From Cellulomonas alba (GTDB taxonomy: Bacteria > Actinomycetota > Actinomycetes > Actinomycetales > Cellulomonadaceae), in assembly GCF_030362835.1 (NCBI RefSeq), contig NZ_JAUCGQ010000001.1, positions 1,157,461 to 1,221,460 on the forward strand: a DNA stretch of 64,000 nt. Direction: 5' to 3'. The position numbers and the translations under genes were made by a program. The notes under the pieces are model-generated. The model was not told where the DNA came from. It was given only the letters and a program-made list of their open reading frames with translations, and made no database searches. Below are positions 10,848 to 29,215 of the stretch, one piece after another. The stretch's first letter is position 1. Each line of letters begins with the position of its first letter.

Positions 10848-11021
10848 TCAGGGCAGCCCGTCGAGCACCGTCAGCAGCCGCTCGTACGTCTCCGGGTCGA
10901 GCTGCTCGGCCGGCGTGCACCGTGCGTCGAGCGCCCCGATCGGCTCGCCGGCCCGGGTGCGCCCGGCGGACAGGTCGCCCTCCGCCTGGCCGGAAGCCTC
11001 GTGCTCGAACCGCGGTGCCAT
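10848..11021 (-). CDS. Small hypothetical protein between tuf and rpsJ
   Basis: A 57-residue ORF with an ATG at 11021 and AAGGGG 6 nt upstream. The product is acidic and soluble, with no membrane segment or Cys pair; it ends with a short helix-like LDPETYERLLTVLDGLP. It lies downstream of the tuf terminator and in the same direction. I do not recognise the family. Codon use and the ribosome-binding site look gene-like, but at this length chance cannot be excluded. Confidence 0.45.
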   Translation of the reverse strand: MAPRFEHEASGQAEGDLSAGRTRAGEPIGALDARCTPAEQLDPETYERLLTVLDGLP

Positions 11022-11146
11022 GTCATCCCCTTCGCCGACCGCGGGAAACTAGCACGAACCGGACGGCGCGCGAGTCGCCCGTCCCGGTGATGCCGACGAC
11101 GAGACGGTTCGTCGTCGCGACCGGTCGCGACCGGTTGTGCAGACGA

Positions 11147-11182
11147 CGCAGGGCCCGGATGCCGAAGCATCCGGGCCCTGCG
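11147..11182 (-). terminator. Terminator after tuf
   Basis: A perfect 16-bp stem (11147-11162 with 11167-11182) around a CGAA tetraloop (TTCG on the transcribed strand) lies about 30 nt after the tuf stop. There is no T-run. It probably ends the str operon transcript and isolates it from the S10 operon. Confidence 0.85.
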
Positions 11183-11210
11183 CTCAGCGATCAGCCCCGA
11201 GGGGCGGGGA

Positions 11211-12404
<1,194 letters not shown>

Positions 12405-12506
12405 TGGGTGTCCTCCTTGGGACTTGGTAGAGAGTGCCCGTCTGCGGCTACCGGGAGGGTAGACGCGAGGCGCGCGGTCCTACTGGTCGGGTTGTGTGAT
12501 GGAACT

Positions 12507-12522
12507 ACAGGTTTCGACCTGT
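12507..12522 (-). other. Small TTCG hairpin between fusA and tuf
   Basis: The perfect inverted repeat ACAGGT-TTCG-ACCTGT starts 4 nt past the fusA stop. The 6-bp stem is too short for a strong terminator. It may set the fusA/tuf expression ratio or protect the 3' end of a processed fusA message. A possible -10 (TACCCT) for a separate tuf promoter lies further on, without a clear -35. Confidence 0.35.
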
Positions 12523-12526
12523 GGGA

Positions 12527-14629
<2,103 letters not shown>

Positions 14630-14677
14630 GTGAATTGCCCCTTGTTCTGTGGGAAGGCTAGGTGGCCGGTCGCCGGT

Positions 14678-14712
14678 CGCACGCGGCCCGACCCAGGGCC
14701 GGGCCGCGTGCG
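14678..14712 (-). other. GC-rich hairpin between rpsG and fusA
   Basis: A perfect 13-bp stem (14678-14690 with 14700-14712) with a 9-nt loop lies directly after the rpsG stop. It is strong enough to act as a partial terminator inside the str operon, or as an S7-type regulatory site; in Escherichia coli S7 binds the rpsL-rpsG gap, so the position here is different. Confidence 0.45.
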
Positions 14713-14719
14713 TCTCGGA

Positions 14720-15190
14720 TCACCAGCGGTAGTGCGCGAAGGCCCGGTTGGACTCGGCCATCTTGTGCATGTCCTCACGACGCTTCACCGCGGCACCGAG
14801 GCCGTTCGAGGCGTCGAGGATCTCGTTCATGAGGCGCTCGGTCATGGTCTTCTCGCGGCGAGCGCGCGAGTAGTCCGTGAGCCAGCGCAGGGCCAGCGTC
14901 GTCGCGCGCACGGGGCGCACCTCGACCGGGACCTGGTAGGTGGCACCACCGACGCGGCGCGATCGGACCTCGAGCGAGGGACGCACGTTGTCGAGCGCGC
15001 GCTTGAGCACGACGACCGGGTCCTGCTGGGTCTTCTCGCGGACGCCCTCGAGCGCGCCGTAGACGATCGACTCCGCGACGGTCTTCTTGCCGTCGAGGAG
15101 GATCTTGTTGATGAGCTGCGTGACGACCGGCGACCCGTAGACCGGGTCGACGATGAGTGCACGCTTCGGGGCGGGACCCTTACGAGGCAT
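14720..15190 (-). CDS. rpsG: 30S ribosomal protein S7
   Basis: S7 starts assembly of the 30S head and lies at the E site. It has 156 residues, starts [10 protein letters not shown], has the family stretch [17 protein letters not shown] and ends [15 protein letters not shown]. The ATG at 15190 lies 4 nt after rpsL. Confidence 0.97.
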   Translation of the reverse strand: MPRKGPAPKRALIVDPVYGSPVVTQLINKILLDGKKTVAESIVYGALEGVREKTQQDPVVVLKRALDNVRPSLEVRSRRVGGATYQVPVEVRPVRATTLALRWLTDYSRARREKTMTERLMNEILDASNGLGAAVKRREDMHKMAESNRAFAHYRW

Positions 15191-15194
15191 CGGT

Positions 15195-15563
15195 TCAGCC
15201 CTTCTTCGCGCCGTAGCGGCTGCGCGCCTGCTTGCGGTTCTTCACGCCCTGCGTGTCGAGCGCGCCGCGCACGATCTTGTAGCGGACACCGGGGAGGTCC
15301 TTCACACGACCGCCGCGGACGAGCACGATCGAGTGCTCCTGCAGGTTGTGGCCGACGCCCGGGATGTAGGCCGTGACCTCGACACCCGACGACAGGCGCA
15401 CACGGGCGACCTTGCGGAGGGCGGAGTTCGGCTTCTTCGGGGTGGTGGTGTACACGCGCGTGCACACACCGCGACGCTGGGGGCTGCCCTTGAGGGCAGG
15501 CGTCTTCGACTTGTTCGTCTTCGCCTGCCGGCCCTTGCGGACCAGCTGCTGGATCGTAGGCAC
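15195..15563 (-). CDS. rpsL: 30S ribosomal protein S12
   Basis: S12 sits at the decoding centre; changes in it cause streptomycin resistance in other bacteria. It has 122 residues. The loops [17 protein letters not shown] and [11 protein letters not shown] carry the usual Lys positions, which look wild type. The GTG at 15563 gives the universal start [12 protein letters not shown]. First gene of the str operon, about 290 nt after its promoter. Confidence 0.97.
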   Translation of the reverse strand: MPTIQQLVRKGRQAKTNKSKTPALKGSPQRRGVCTRVYTTTPKKPNSALRKVARVRLSSGVEVTAYIPGVGHNLQEHSIVLVRGGRVKDLPGVRYKIVRGALDTQGVKNRKQARSRYGAKKG

Positions 15564-15854
15564 TACGTCTCCGTCTGGTAGATGAGCTCTGGTCGACCGG
15601 ACCCCGTCACCCAGGACGGCCGGCATGGTGCGGATCGTCGCCCGTCGCGCGACTACCCCGCTGGTCTCGAGTCCCGCTTCGACCCCCGCGCCCGGGCGTG
15701 TCGCCCGGGTCCCCGCGCGACGAGATCCGCTGAACGATCGGATCGTGTGGCGCGGCGGTCCCGGAGACCGTCCTGTACCGCTGCCCGCCGACCTGGTTCA
15801 GGCCGGCGGATCGCGAGCACGCGCAAGGGCCCGACAGAGCGGGCACGGCCTCCA

Positions 15855-15883
15855 AGGCTACCGGGCGGTCCGCACCCGGTCAA
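15855..15883 (-). promoter_or_regulatory. Promoter of the str operon (rpsL)
   Basis: On the minus strand -35 TTGACC (15878-15883) and -10 TAGCCT (15855-15860) are spaced 17 bp apart, close to the sigma70-type consensus of actinobacteria. Transcription would start near 15848, giving a leader of about 285 nt before rpsL. The rest of the 370-nt gap up to the rpoC terminator holds no ORF I can support. Confidence 0.75.
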
Positions 15884-15936
15884 AGCCGCAGGCGCGGGCT
15901 CCCCCCAGGGCGAACAGCACCACCCCGGGAGACGCG

Positions 15937-15972
15937 GGAGGGCCCGCCGGTCCGGAGACCGGCGGGCCCTCC
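15937..15972 (-). terminator. Terminator after rpoC
   Basis: A perfect 15-bp GC-rich stem (15937-15951 with 15958-15972) with a 6-nt loop lies 17 nt after the rpoC stop. It lacks a T-run. It should end the rpoBC transcript before the str promoter. Confidence 0.85.
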
Positions 15973-15989
15973 GCGAGAGAGGTCCGACC

Positions 15990-19856
<3,867 letters not shown>

Positions 19857-19974
19857 GGGGTCCTACTTCCTTCGCTTGCCGGGTCCGGTGCGGACGTCCG
19901 GCGGACGGAAATCGTGCAAGGGGGTGCGGGCGCCCGACGCCGGCCCTGTGCGGTACCGGCGCCGGGGCTCGGCG

Positions 19975-23481
<3,507 letters not shown>

Positions 23482-23591
23482 GAGGGGTCCTTCCCTGCGG
23501 ATCGAGTGCACGCTGCGCATGGCTCGGCGATGCGCAACCCCCCGGCCGCGGAGCAGCACTCGTCGCGCACGTACGACGAGGACCGACTCGG

Positions 23592-23659
23592 GTTATACGG
23601 GATCGCGGGCACAAGCCAGCGCAAAGCGCTAGCATACTCGACCGGGACGACGAAGTCCA
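23592..23659 (-). promoter_or_regulatory. Two candidate promoters of rpoBC
   Basis: On the minus strand the upstream promoter has -35 TGGACT (23654-23659) and -10 TATGCT (23631-23636), spacing 17. A second -10, TATAAC (23592-23597), lies 39 bp further toward rpoB, with only a weak -35 (GCTGGC) 17 bp before it. Together with the terminator after rplL this suggests rpoBC has its own transcription start here. The remaining gap (23482-23848) holds nothing else clear. Confidence 0.55.
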
Positions 23660-23848
23660 CCCAGCCAGGGCACCCCGATGCACGCCAGGCGACACTGCCC
23701 GGAACTCGGGGACCTGCTCGAACGGGCCTTCGCCCGCACGGCGACGACGCTGTCGCCGGCGCCATGGTGACACACGGCACGCCCGTGGGGAAACCGTCCG
23801 TCCCCCGACGGGCGTACGCCTCGGGCCGCCCTCCCGGCGACGGCACGG

Positions 23849-23883
23849 CGAAGGGCCGCACCCCGCGGGGATGCGGCCCTTCG
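23849..23883 (-). terminator. Terminator after rplL
   Basis: A 12-bp stem (CGAAGGGCCGCA with its complement) is extended by a CCCC/GGGG helix, with one bulged base and a tiny loop. It lies about 40 nt after rplL. It probably terminates or attenuates transcription between rplJL and rpoBC, as known in other bacteria. Confidence 0.75.
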
Positions 23884-23920
23884 TCCGTGCAGGTCCCGGC
23901 GCGTCAGCGCCGGGCGGGGC

Positions 23921-24313
23921 TCACTTGAGCGTGACCGTCGCGCCGGCGCCCTCGAGCTGCGCCTTCGCCTTCTCGGCCGCCTCCTTGTTGACGCCCTCCA
24001 GGACCGCCTTCGGCGCCTCGTCGACGAGGTCCTTGGCCTCCTTGAGGCCGAGCGACGTGAGCGCGCGCACCTCCTTGATGACCTGGATCTTCTTGTCGCC
24101 GGCGGCCTCGAGGACGACGTCGAACGAGTCCTTCTCCTCCTCGGCCTCGGCCTCGGCGCCCGCGCCACCCGCGGCGGGGGCGGCGGCGACCGCGACGGGC
24201 GCGGCGGCGGTGACCTCGAAGACCTCCTCGAAGGCCTTCACGAACTCGGAGAGCTCGATGAGGGTGAGGCCCTTGAACTGCTCGATGAGCTCGTCGGTGC
24301 TGAGCTTCGCCAT
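23921..24313 (-). CDS. rplL: 50S ribosomal protein L7/L12
   Basis: L7/L12 forms the flexible stalk dimers that recruit translation GTPases. It has 130 residues: N-terminal dimerisation domain, an Ala/Glu-rich hinge (about residues 36-60) and the C-terminal domain with [20 protein letters not shown]. It lies 86 nt after rplJ. Confidence 0.97.
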   Translation of the reverse strand: MAKLSTDELIEQFKGLTLIELSEFVKAFEEVFEVTAAAPVAVAAAPAAGGAGAEAEAEEEKDSFDVVLEAAGDKKIQVIKEVRALTSLGLKEAKDLVDEAPKAVLEGVNKEAAEKAKAQLEGAGATVTLK

Positions 24314-24399
24314 GATCGGCGTTCCTTTCGTCTGGTGCCCGGTCGGCCCGGTGGCCGCCGAAGCAGATGTGGGGGTGTGCGCGACGCGTGACCAGGAGG

Positions 24400-24930
24400 T
24401 CAGGCGGCCACGCCTTCCGACTCCTGCTTCTGACGCAGGGCATCGATGACACGGGCGGCCTGGGCGGTGTTCGCGGTGAAGACGTAGGCAGCCTGGTAGA
24501 GCTTGGCCTTCATCGCGCCGGCCGCCTTGGCCAGGAGCACCTCGCGGGACTCGAGGTCCGCGAGCTTGGTGACCTCCGCGGCGGTCAGGGCGCGTCCGTC
24601 GAGGACACCGCCCTTGATGACCAGCGCGGGGTTCGCCTTGGCGAAGTCACGCAGACCCTTCGCGGCCTCGACCGGGTCGCCGGTGACGAAGGCGATCGCC
24701 GACGGGCCCGCAAGCGCGTCGTCGAGGCCCGTCAGTCCGGCGTCCTTGGCCGCGATCGCGGTCAGCGTGTTCTTCACCACGGCGTAGGTTGCGTTGCCGC
24801 CGAGCGCCTTGCGCAGCGTCTTGAGCTGCGCGACGGTGAGCCCGCGGTACTCGGTCAGCACGGCCGCGTTCGACGCACGGAACTTGTCCGTGAGCTCCGC
24901 GACGGCGGCTGCCTTGTCCGGCCTCGCCAT
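24400..24930 (-). CDS. rplJ: 50S ribosomal protein L10
   Basis: L10 anchors the L7/L12 stalk. It has 176 residues: the RNA-binding domain ([19 protein letters not shown], then VVKNTL) and a C-terminal helix that binds L12 dimers. The ATG at 24930 has GGAAGGA upstream. Its leader carries a hairpin, so autoregulation by the L10-L12 complex is likely. Confidence 0.97.
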   Translation of the reverse strand: MARPDKAAAVAELTDKFRASNAAVLTEYRGLTVAQLKTLRKALGGNATYAVVKNTLTAIAAKDAGLTGLDDALAGPSAIAFVTGDPVEAAKGLRDFAKANPALVIKGGVLDGRALTAAEVTKLADLESREVLLAKAAGAMKAKLYQAAYVFTANTAQAARVIDALRQKQESEGVAA

Positions 24931-24978
24931 GGCAATCCTTCCGGTGGTGGTGCCACCGGTCTCCCCCACCAACGACAA

Positions 24979-25002
24979 GAGCCCCGCGCAGGCGCGGGGC
25001 TC
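24979..25002 (-). promoter_or_regulatory. rplJ leader hairpin, candidate L10 autoregulatory element
   Basis: A perfect 9-bp stem (GAGCCCCGC/GCGGGGCTC) with a 6-nt loop lies about 50 nt before the rplJ start. On the transcribed strand it is followed by TTGTCGTTGG. It may be an attenuator or part of an L10-binding leader. The assignment is by position only. Confidence 0.45.
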
Positions 25003-25133
25003 GTCAGGCGCGGTCCGACGTGCGGACCTGCTGGGAACTCTCACCTGCGCTGGCCTCCGCGTGCTGCGGGACTTCGGCGGGTCCGGCGTCCGGGGGACGT
25101 CCAGACCAGCGACCGGCGGTCTTGGGCGCCTCA

Positions 25134-25163
25134 ACGGTACGTGATGCACCCGGCAGCGACCAA
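25134..25163 (-). promoter_or_regulatory. Candidate promoter of rplJL
   Basis: On the minus strand -35 TTGGTC (25158-25163) and -10 TACCGT (25134-25139) are 18 bp apart. Transcription would start near 25127, leaving about 200 nt of leader with the hairpin above. This would free rplJL from dependence on rplKA, which are 7 kb away here. Confidence 0.6.
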
Positions 25164-25247
25164 ATCCGGTCGGGGTCGTGCGGGCCTGCGGCCGGTCCGA
25201 CCTGGCCTCCGCGTCGGTGCGCGCGGGTCCGAGCGGGTGGGCGGGTG

Positions 25248-27845
25248 CTAGAGCGGCGCGCCGAGCGTGACCAGCGGGACGCGCTCGCCCGACTCCTCGG
25301 CACGCTCCGCCGTCGCCGTCGCGAGCGCCTCGGCCACCGGGGTCCCGGCCCGCAGCAGCGCGTGGGTGCGGGTCATCACCTGGCGGGCGGTCTCGTCGGG
25401 CAGCGGCGCAGCGGCCGCCACCACGCAGCCGACGCCGGTGCGCAGCAGCACGCTCGCGAAGCCGAGCGCCTCGCCGCCGGCGCGGATGCTCGCGCGGCCG
25501 ATCTCGCAGCTCGAGAGCAGCACGAGCTCCGGGACGTCGCCGCCCGTGTCCAGCTCGTGCGCGAACAGCGGCCCGTCCGCGAGACGCACCGAGGAGAACA
25601 GCGGGTTGTCCGGCTCGTGCCGGCCGTGCGCCGCGAGGTGCACGACGCCCGGGGACGACAGCGCCTGCGTGACGCGCTCGACCGTCGCGTCGCCGCCCAC
25701 CATGGCGCGCGCGCCCGGCCAGAGCGCGGCCACGCCGCGCACCTCGTCCTCCGCGTGCTTCAGACCCGGACCCGCGGCCGCGACGACCTCGGCGGGCGCC
25801 CGCGAGGCGGTGCCCGCGTGCTCGAGCCAGTGCTGCACCGACGGCGCCACGACGGTCGGCCTCCCGACGCGCGGCGTGAGCATCGCCCACGGCAGCGCCG
25901 CGAGCCAGCCCGACGCGACCACGACGAGCTCGCCGGACGGCGCCACGACGTCACGCAACCGGCCCTCGAGGCCGTCCAGCCCCCGCGCCAACGAGCGCAG
26001 CGCGGCGTCCCGCAGCGGGGCGGGCACGAGCGGGTTCGCCGTCACCTCGAGGTCCGCGTGCGTCCGGCGCACGAGCTCGACGACCTCGTCGACCGCGCCC
26101 AGGCCGACCAGACGGCTGCCCCGCTCGTCGACCACCACCGCGAGGAGCCGACCCTGGTGCTCGAGGACGTCGACGAGCGTCGTCTGCGGGCGACGCGCCA
26201 GCGCGGTGCGCAGCTCGTCGACGTCGCTCGTGCGGTCACCGCTCGCCCGGCCCTTCTCGTGCCAGGACCGCGCCAGGATGGCGTGCTTCAGTCGCTGCTC
26301 GTCGCGCTGCGCGCGCAGCCGGTCGCGCGCCGTCGCGGCGGGGGTGTCGCGATGCTTCTCGACGAGGCTGCGCAGGTCGGTGAGCAGCTGCGCCGACTCG
26401 GGGTCGCTGGGCGGGTTGACGCGCGGCGTGCCGCCGATCACCGACCGCGCGCGCTCGGCGGCGTCGAGCACCGCGCCCGAGCGCCCCGTCGCGAGCGCGA
26501 TGTCGACGTCGAGGTCGGCGAGCGCGACGCCGTGGACCGCGCCGGCCGTGCGCAGGTCGAGCGAGCCGAACCGCGAGCGGTGCAGGGCGAGGTCGCGCTG
26601 GCCGGCCCGGACGTGCCGCGCCGCGCGTGACCGCTGGTGGGCCGCGAGGGCGAGCATCGCGCGGATGCGTCGGCCGTAGAGCCGCAGCCCGATCGGGTCC
26701 CCCGCGCGCACCGGCCCGAGCGCCTCGAGGACCGCGGCCGGGTCGGCGAGCCGGCCCTGCGCGAGCTGCGCCTCGAGCCGCACGTAGCCGGCCGCGAGCG
26801 CCCAGGACTCGCGGCCGCCGGCCCGCGCACCGGCCTCGACGCGCGCCGCGCGCCGCGCGAGCGCGGCCCACTCGCGGTCGCGCGGCGCCGAGCCTGCCAT
26901 CGCGAGCGCGCGAGCCTCCGCCTGCAGCGCGAGCTGCTCGGCACGGAGCACCCACGCGTCGTCGCCGCGCCGCTTGAACCGCGCCCGCGCCGCGGCGACG
27001 AGCGGCAGCGCCGCAGCCGGCTCGCCGCGCAGCAGCGCGCACTCGGCGCGGCCCAGCTCGCACTCCGCGACGTCGCGCGGCAGGTGCTGCGCCGCGAACA
27101 CCTCGGCCGCCTCGGCGAACGTCTGGTCCGCGACGCCGATCAGGCCCGCCTCGAGCAGCACGCGCGCGCGGTCGAGGATCTGCGTCGGCCACGCGGGGCC
27201 CGGCAGGCTCCCCGCGGCGGCCTCCATGCGCTCGAGCGCCTCGGGGAGGCGGCCCGCCACGAAGTTCCAGTAGCCGAGGTTGTGGTTGGCCTTGAACACG
27301 AGCCGAGCGAAGCCCGCGGCGCGCGCGCGGCGCGCGCATTCGAGCGAGTCGCTGCGCGCACGCGGCAGGTCGCGCAGGTCCGCGTGGAGCACGCCGCGGT
27401 TGAGCAGCGCGCGGCACGCGTCGATCGGCTCGGCGTCGTCGATGAGCCGCACCGCGTCGTCGAGGCGCGCGAGCGCCTCGTCGCTGCGCCCGGCCCGGAC
27501 CGCGAGGAACCCGCGCAGGCCCGCGACCGCCGGCGCGAGGCCCGGCCAGCCCGTCTCCGCGTCGGCGGCACCTGCGGCGAGCATCGCGTCGAGCCGGTCG
27601 AGCGACGCCTCCGGCCCGGTACGCGTCTCGGCCTCGCTGCGCGCGAGCTCGATGAGCGCACGGCCGCGCAGCCGCACCACGTCAGGTGACTCGTCGAGCT
27701 GGTCGAGCACCTGCAGCACGGGTCGCAGCCGGCGCCTCGCCTGCTGCGACCTGCCCTCGGCGTTGTCGTCCTCCGCGCGCTGGACCTGGTCGATCAGCGC
27801 GCCAAGAGCGGGCGGCCCCGCCGCCGGGCCGCCCGTCTGCGTCAT
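25248..27845 (-). CDS. TPR-CHAT protein, putative caspase-like protease
   Basis: The 865-residue protein has no signal peptide or membrane segment, so it is probably cytosolic. Residues 1 to about 500 are Ala/Arg-rich helical repeats typical of TPR-like arrays, for example [19 protein letters not shown] and [19 protein letters not shown]. The C-terminal third is a CHAT domain (caspase HetF associated with TPRs). The His-Cys dyad is intact: H740 in HLAAHGRH and C780 in [12 protein letters not shown] proteins are caspase-clan proteases that cleave partner proteins when their repeats sense a ligand. The gene ends an operon with a sigma factor and a 168-residue protein and starts 6 nt after the latter. 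Its target is unknown; a regulator of the sigma factor or the repeat protein across the divergent promoter are natural candidates. Confidence 0.88.
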   Translation of the reverse strand: MTQTGGPAAGPPALGALIDQVQRAEDDNAEGRSQQARRRLRPVLQVLDQLDESPDVVRLRGRALIELARSEAETRTGPEASLDRLDAMLAAGAADAETGWPGLAPAVAGLRGFLAVRAGRSDEALARLDDAVRLIDDAEPIDACRALLNRGVLHADLRDLPRARSDSLECARRARAAGFARLVFKANHNLGYWNFVAGRLPEALERMEAAAGSLPGPAWPTQILDRARVLLEAGLIGVADQTFAEAAEVFAAQHLPRDVAECELGRAECALLRGEPAAALPLVAAARARFKRRGDDAWVLRAEQLALQAEARALAMAGSAPRDREWAALARRAARVEAGARAGGRESWALAAGYVRLEAQLAQGRLADPAAVLEALGPVRAGDPIGLRLYGRRIRAMLALAAHQRSRAARHVRAGQRDLALHRSRFGSLDLRTAGAVHGVALADLDVDIALATGRSGAVLDAAERARSVIGGTPRVNPPSDPESAQLLTDLRSLVEKHRDTPAATARDRLRAQRDEQRLKHAILARSWHEKGRASGDRTSDVDELRTALARRPQTTLVDVLEHQGRLLAVVVDERGSRLVGLGAVDEVVELVRRTHADLEVTANPLVPAPLRDAALRSLARGLDGLEGRLRDVVAPSGELVVVASGWLAALPWAMLTPRVGRPTVVAPSVQHWLEHAGTASRAPAEVVAAAGPGLKHAEDEVRGVAALWPGARAMVGGDATVERVTQALSSPGVVHLAAHGRHEPDNPLFSSVRLADGPLFAHELDTGGDVPELVLLSSCEIGRASIRAGGEALGFASVLLRTGVGCVVAAAAPLPDETARQVMTRTHALLRAGTPVAEALATATAERAEESGERVPLVTLGAPL

Positions 27846-27851
27846 CGGCGG

Positions 27852-28358
27852 CTACAGCTCGATCTGCGGCGTGACGATGGGCACCGTCGGGTCCGACGGC
27901 CGGCGCAGCACGAGCCGTGCCGGTCCGCGCTCGACGTCCGCGAACGAGAACCGGCCGTCCGCGTCCGACTGCGTCGTCGTGACGTCGCCGCCCTGGTGCA
28001 GCTCGACGGAGATCTCACCCGCCGGCGCGGCCCAGCCGTCGACCCGCACGCGACCGCCCTCGGGGTGGACCGAGATCATGACGGTCAGCACGTCGGTCGT
28101 GAACGTGATGGTGCCGGCCTCGATGCTCGTCTCGTCGGCGCGGACCGCGAGCGCGGGCTCCCCGACGAGGTGCAGCTCGGCGATCTCGGCGTGCAGGGCC
28201 TCCATGGTGAGCGCGAGCCCGATCCGGTCGACGAGGCCGGGCGGCACGGGGTCGGTCGCCTCGACCAGCGCGGCGAGGCGCCCCAGGATCGCGCGGTCCT
28301 CGGCGTCGATGCCGCCGGCCGCCACGAGAGCGAGCTCGCGGTCCTCGGCGGCGGTCAC
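27852..28358 (-). CDS. Hypothetical protein with helical N-terminus and carboxypeptidase-regulatory-like beta domain
   Basis: A 168-residue soluble protein. Residues 1 to about 75 are predicted helical (AEDRELALVAAGGIDAEDR, then LVDRIGLALTMEALHAEI). Residues about 80-168 look like a small beta-sandwich of the carboxypeptidase-regulatory or Ig-like kind, with GEISVELHQGGD, then DADGRFSFADVERGPARL. The GTG start at 28358 overlaps the sigma factor stop (GTGA). Placed between a sigma factor and a CHAT protease, it could be an anti-sigma or adaptor protein and a protease substrate; this is inference. No zinc finger or membrane segment of a classical anti-sigma factor is seen. Confidence 0.75.
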   Translation of the reverse strand: MTAAEDRELALVAAGGIDAEDRAILGRLAALVEATDPVPPGLVDRIGLALTMEALHAEIAELHLVGEPALAVRADETSIEAGTITFTTDVLTVMISVHPEGGRVRVDGWAAPAGEISVELHQGGDVTTTQSDADGRFSFADVERGPARLVLRRPSDPTVPIVTPQIEL

Positions 28359-28984
28359 GAGAGGCTCCAGGCGGGGTCCGCGGCGAGCGCGACGCGGAGC
28401 TTGGCGAGGCAGCGGCCGCGGGTCGGGCCGATGCTCCCGACGGGCATGCCGAGCGCCCGCGAGACGACCGCGTAGTCCGGGCGGTCGACCATCGCGACGA
28501 GGCCCAGCAGGCGGCGGCACCGGTCGGAGAGCTCGCCCACGTGACCCCAGAGCACGCGGTCCCGCTCGTCACGCACCGCGACGGCGTCGGGCAGGTCGTC
28601 GGCGGGGGTCGTCAGCCAGTCGGTGGCGTGCTCGTCCGAGTCCTGCCGTACCTGCTCGTCGCGCGAGCGGCGGACGGCGCGCCACGCTGCGCGCTTCGCC
28701 GTCACGAGCATCCACTGGAGAGTGGCCCGGGGGTCGCGGATCGACTCGATGTCGCGGACCAGCGTGAGCCACACGTTCTGCACGATGTCCTGCGCCAGCT
28801 CGGAGTCGGCGCCCTGCGCCCGCACCGTGTGCCAGAGCAGAGGCGTCATGACCTGCACGAGCGCGGCGAGCGGACCGCGATCGCCGTCGCGGTACGCGAG
28901 GACGGCCCGCGCTGCCTGGTCGGCGAGGCCCTCCCCCTGGTCGCGGAGCGCGGTGTCCACCGGCTCCACGAGATCGTCACTCAT
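28355..28984 (-). CDS. Sigma-70 family (ECF-like) RNA polymerase sigma factor
   Basis: The 209-residue protein has region 2 (SELAQDIVQNVWLTLV, then LQWMLVTAKRAAWRAVRR) and region 4 (LSDRCRRLLGLVAMVDRPDYA, helix-turn-helix near MPVGSIGPTRGRCLAKLR). The wording DIVQNVWL and PVGSIGPTRGRCL is that of ECF-type factors with GPTR in the recognition helix. Two ATG codons lie in tandem (28987 and 28984); GAGGGG precedes both. First gene of the operon with the CHAT protein. It probably directs transcription of its own operon or the divergent one, but no duplicated promoter motif was proven. Confidence 0.88.
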   Translation of the reverse strand: MSDDLVEPVDTALRDQGEGLADQAARAVLAYRDGDRGPLAALVQVMTPLLWHTVRAQGADSELAQDIVQNVWLTLVRDIESIRDPRATLQWMLVTAKRAAWRAVRRSRDEQVRQDSDEHATDWLTTPADDLPDAVAVRDERDRVLWGHVGELSDRCRRLLGLVAMVDRPDYAVVSRALGMPVGSIGPTRGRCLAKLRVALAADPAWSLS

Positions 28985-29027
28985 CATGGACCCCTCACAG
29001 GCCTGTCTCGGAGGAAGGCCGTCCCCA

Positions 29028-29057
29028 ACCCTAGGGCGGCCCAGACAACCCGGACAA
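29028..29057 (-). promoter_or_regulatory. Candidate promoter of the sigma/CHAT operon
   Basis: On the minus strand -35 TTGTCC (29052-29057) and -10 TAGGGT (29028-29033) are 18 bp apart, about 45 nt before the sigma start. The -10 overlaps the palindrome CCCTAGGG (29029-29036); a near copy, CCCTAGGA, lies at 29081-29088. The 231-bp divergent gap also holds a possible -10 (TATCAG near 29150) for the protease gene on the plus strand. Confidence 0.45.
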
Positions 29058-29215
29058 GGAACACCTCGGCCAGGTCTAGTCCCTAGGAGCCGCAGCACCC
29101 GCGCGCAGATACACCTCCGCACGCCGGATTCAGATTCACCCGCTCGGACGTATCAGGGCGTGCTGGGATCTCTCTTGGACACGCAAACCGGACGCTCGAC
29201 GAGGAGACACGCGCC

